From contig DUNY01000448.1 in NCBI GenBank assembly GCA_012839145.1, positions 1-7,142 on the forward strand: a stretch of 7,142 nt of DNA, read 5' to 3'. The DNA is from Thermoanaerobacterales bacterium (lineage in GTDB: Bacteria > Bacillota > Thermosediminibacteria > Thermosediminibacterales > Tepidanaerobacteraceae). Shown here piece by piece: positions 6,747 through 7,142 of this stretch. The position numbers and the translations under genes were made by a program. The stretch's first letter is position 1. Each line of letters begins with the position of its first letter. The notes under the pieces were generated by a model. The model had not been told where the DNA came from, ran no database searches, and saw nothing but the letters and a program-made list of their open reading frames with translations.

Positions 6747-7142
6747 TTAGTTCAAAAACGTGAAACTCTCTATAATTCCGTCATACATTTTTTGATTTTC
6801 AGCATTAAGCTCTAGTGCATAAAAATTCATGGCAAAGACTCTTTTGCCGTCAGTCAGGTAGTATGTATGAGGATACCACTGGTCTATATCTCCCCCGTAA
6901 GGATATGCTTTAAGCACTATCCTAACTCCTGTCAAATTCCCCACCTTTATATCTTCCTTTGATATCAATTCACATTCACTGCTTGCCTCCCAATTGTCCA
7001 GCAAGCTTTGACCCTCTGTCATCATTATGGGAGGAAACAGTTCTGCCACCTTTTCCCCTTTTTCGTTGGTAAATACACTGTATTCAATATCCCAGTTGTC
7101 AGGAAAATGCAGAACATAAGATATCATTGGGTTGTCATCACG
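6747..7142 (-). CDS. Unrecognised protein, N-terminus cut by window edge
   Basis: The frame is open from the right edge to TAA at 6747 (131 residues visible). The first in-frame ATG (7127) is probably internal, because the frame continues upstream as RDDNP and no ribosome binding site can be judged there. Visible text such as YVLHFPDNWDIEYSVF, then a charged middle, then YYLTDGKRVFAMNFYALE and ending IIESFTFLN, has the look of a small alpha/beta domain. Bacterial lipoproteins and secreted proteins often carry a domain with an 'F-P-x-x-W' start and an 'I-x-x-S-F-x-F' end (PsbP/Mog1p-like). This resemblance is by pattern only. No signal peptide can be seen because the N-terminus is missing. The gene is followed by its own terminator, so it is separate from the cas operon, and nothing links it to CRISPR function beyond adjacency. 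Confidence 0.75.
   Translation of the reverse strand, partial: RDDNPMISYVLHFPDNWDIEYSVFTNEKGEKVAELFPPIMMTEGQSLLDNWEASSECELISKEDIKVGNLTGVRIVLKAYPYGGDIDQWYPHTYYLTDGKRVFAMNFYALELNAENQKMYDGIIESFTFLN

Overview
The window holds most of the interference module of a type I-B CRISPR-Cas system (Hmari/Tneap-like; Cas8 of the TM1802/Csh1 kind with a Csh2-type Cas7). All of it lies on the minus strand, so transcription runs right to left. The DNA is AT-rich, and most genes have a strong GGAGG-type ribosome binding site. With this kind of Cas8b and Csh2-like Cas7, that suggests a low-GC Gram-positive anaerobe of the Clostridia type. This host assignment is an inference from style, not from a marker gene.

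Layout from right to left, in the direction of transcription. (1) 7142-6747: the C-terminal part of an unrecognised protein that enters from the right edge, closed by a clear hairpin/T-run terminator at 6727-6701. (2) 6700-6499: about 200 bases of AT-rich leader DNA holding the presumed cas promoter and several short repeats. (3) cas6 (6498-5755), the crRNA-processing endoribonuclease. (4) cas8b (5709-3931), the large Cascade subunit with a four-cysteine zinc site. (5) Inside its 3' end, a well-formed internal ribosome binding site and ATG at 4350, predicted to produce the small subunit Cas11b as a separate protein. (6) cas7 (3910-3002), the backbone subunit. (7) cas5 (2989 or 2995 to 2273), which caps the crRNA 5' end. 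(8) cas3 (2295 to beyond the left edge), an HD nuclease-helicase whose 765 visible codons form one uninterrupted reading frame with all core motifs present.

Together these genes encode a complete targeting pathway. Cas6 cuts pre-crRNA. Cas5, a row of Cas7, Cas8b and probably several copies of Cas11b form Cascade on each crRNA. Cascade finds a PAM-flanked target, and Cas3 is recruited to nick and unwind it. Gaps between genes are at most 45 bases and cas5/cas3 overlap, so the block reads as one operon. Adaptation genes (cas4, cas1, cas2) and the CRISPR array are not in the window; by analogy with other I-B loci they probably lie beyond the left edge.

The point most worth attention is the internal cas11b start, which is invisible to ordinary gene calling. 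The leader region is a more speculative candidate for autoregulation of the operon.
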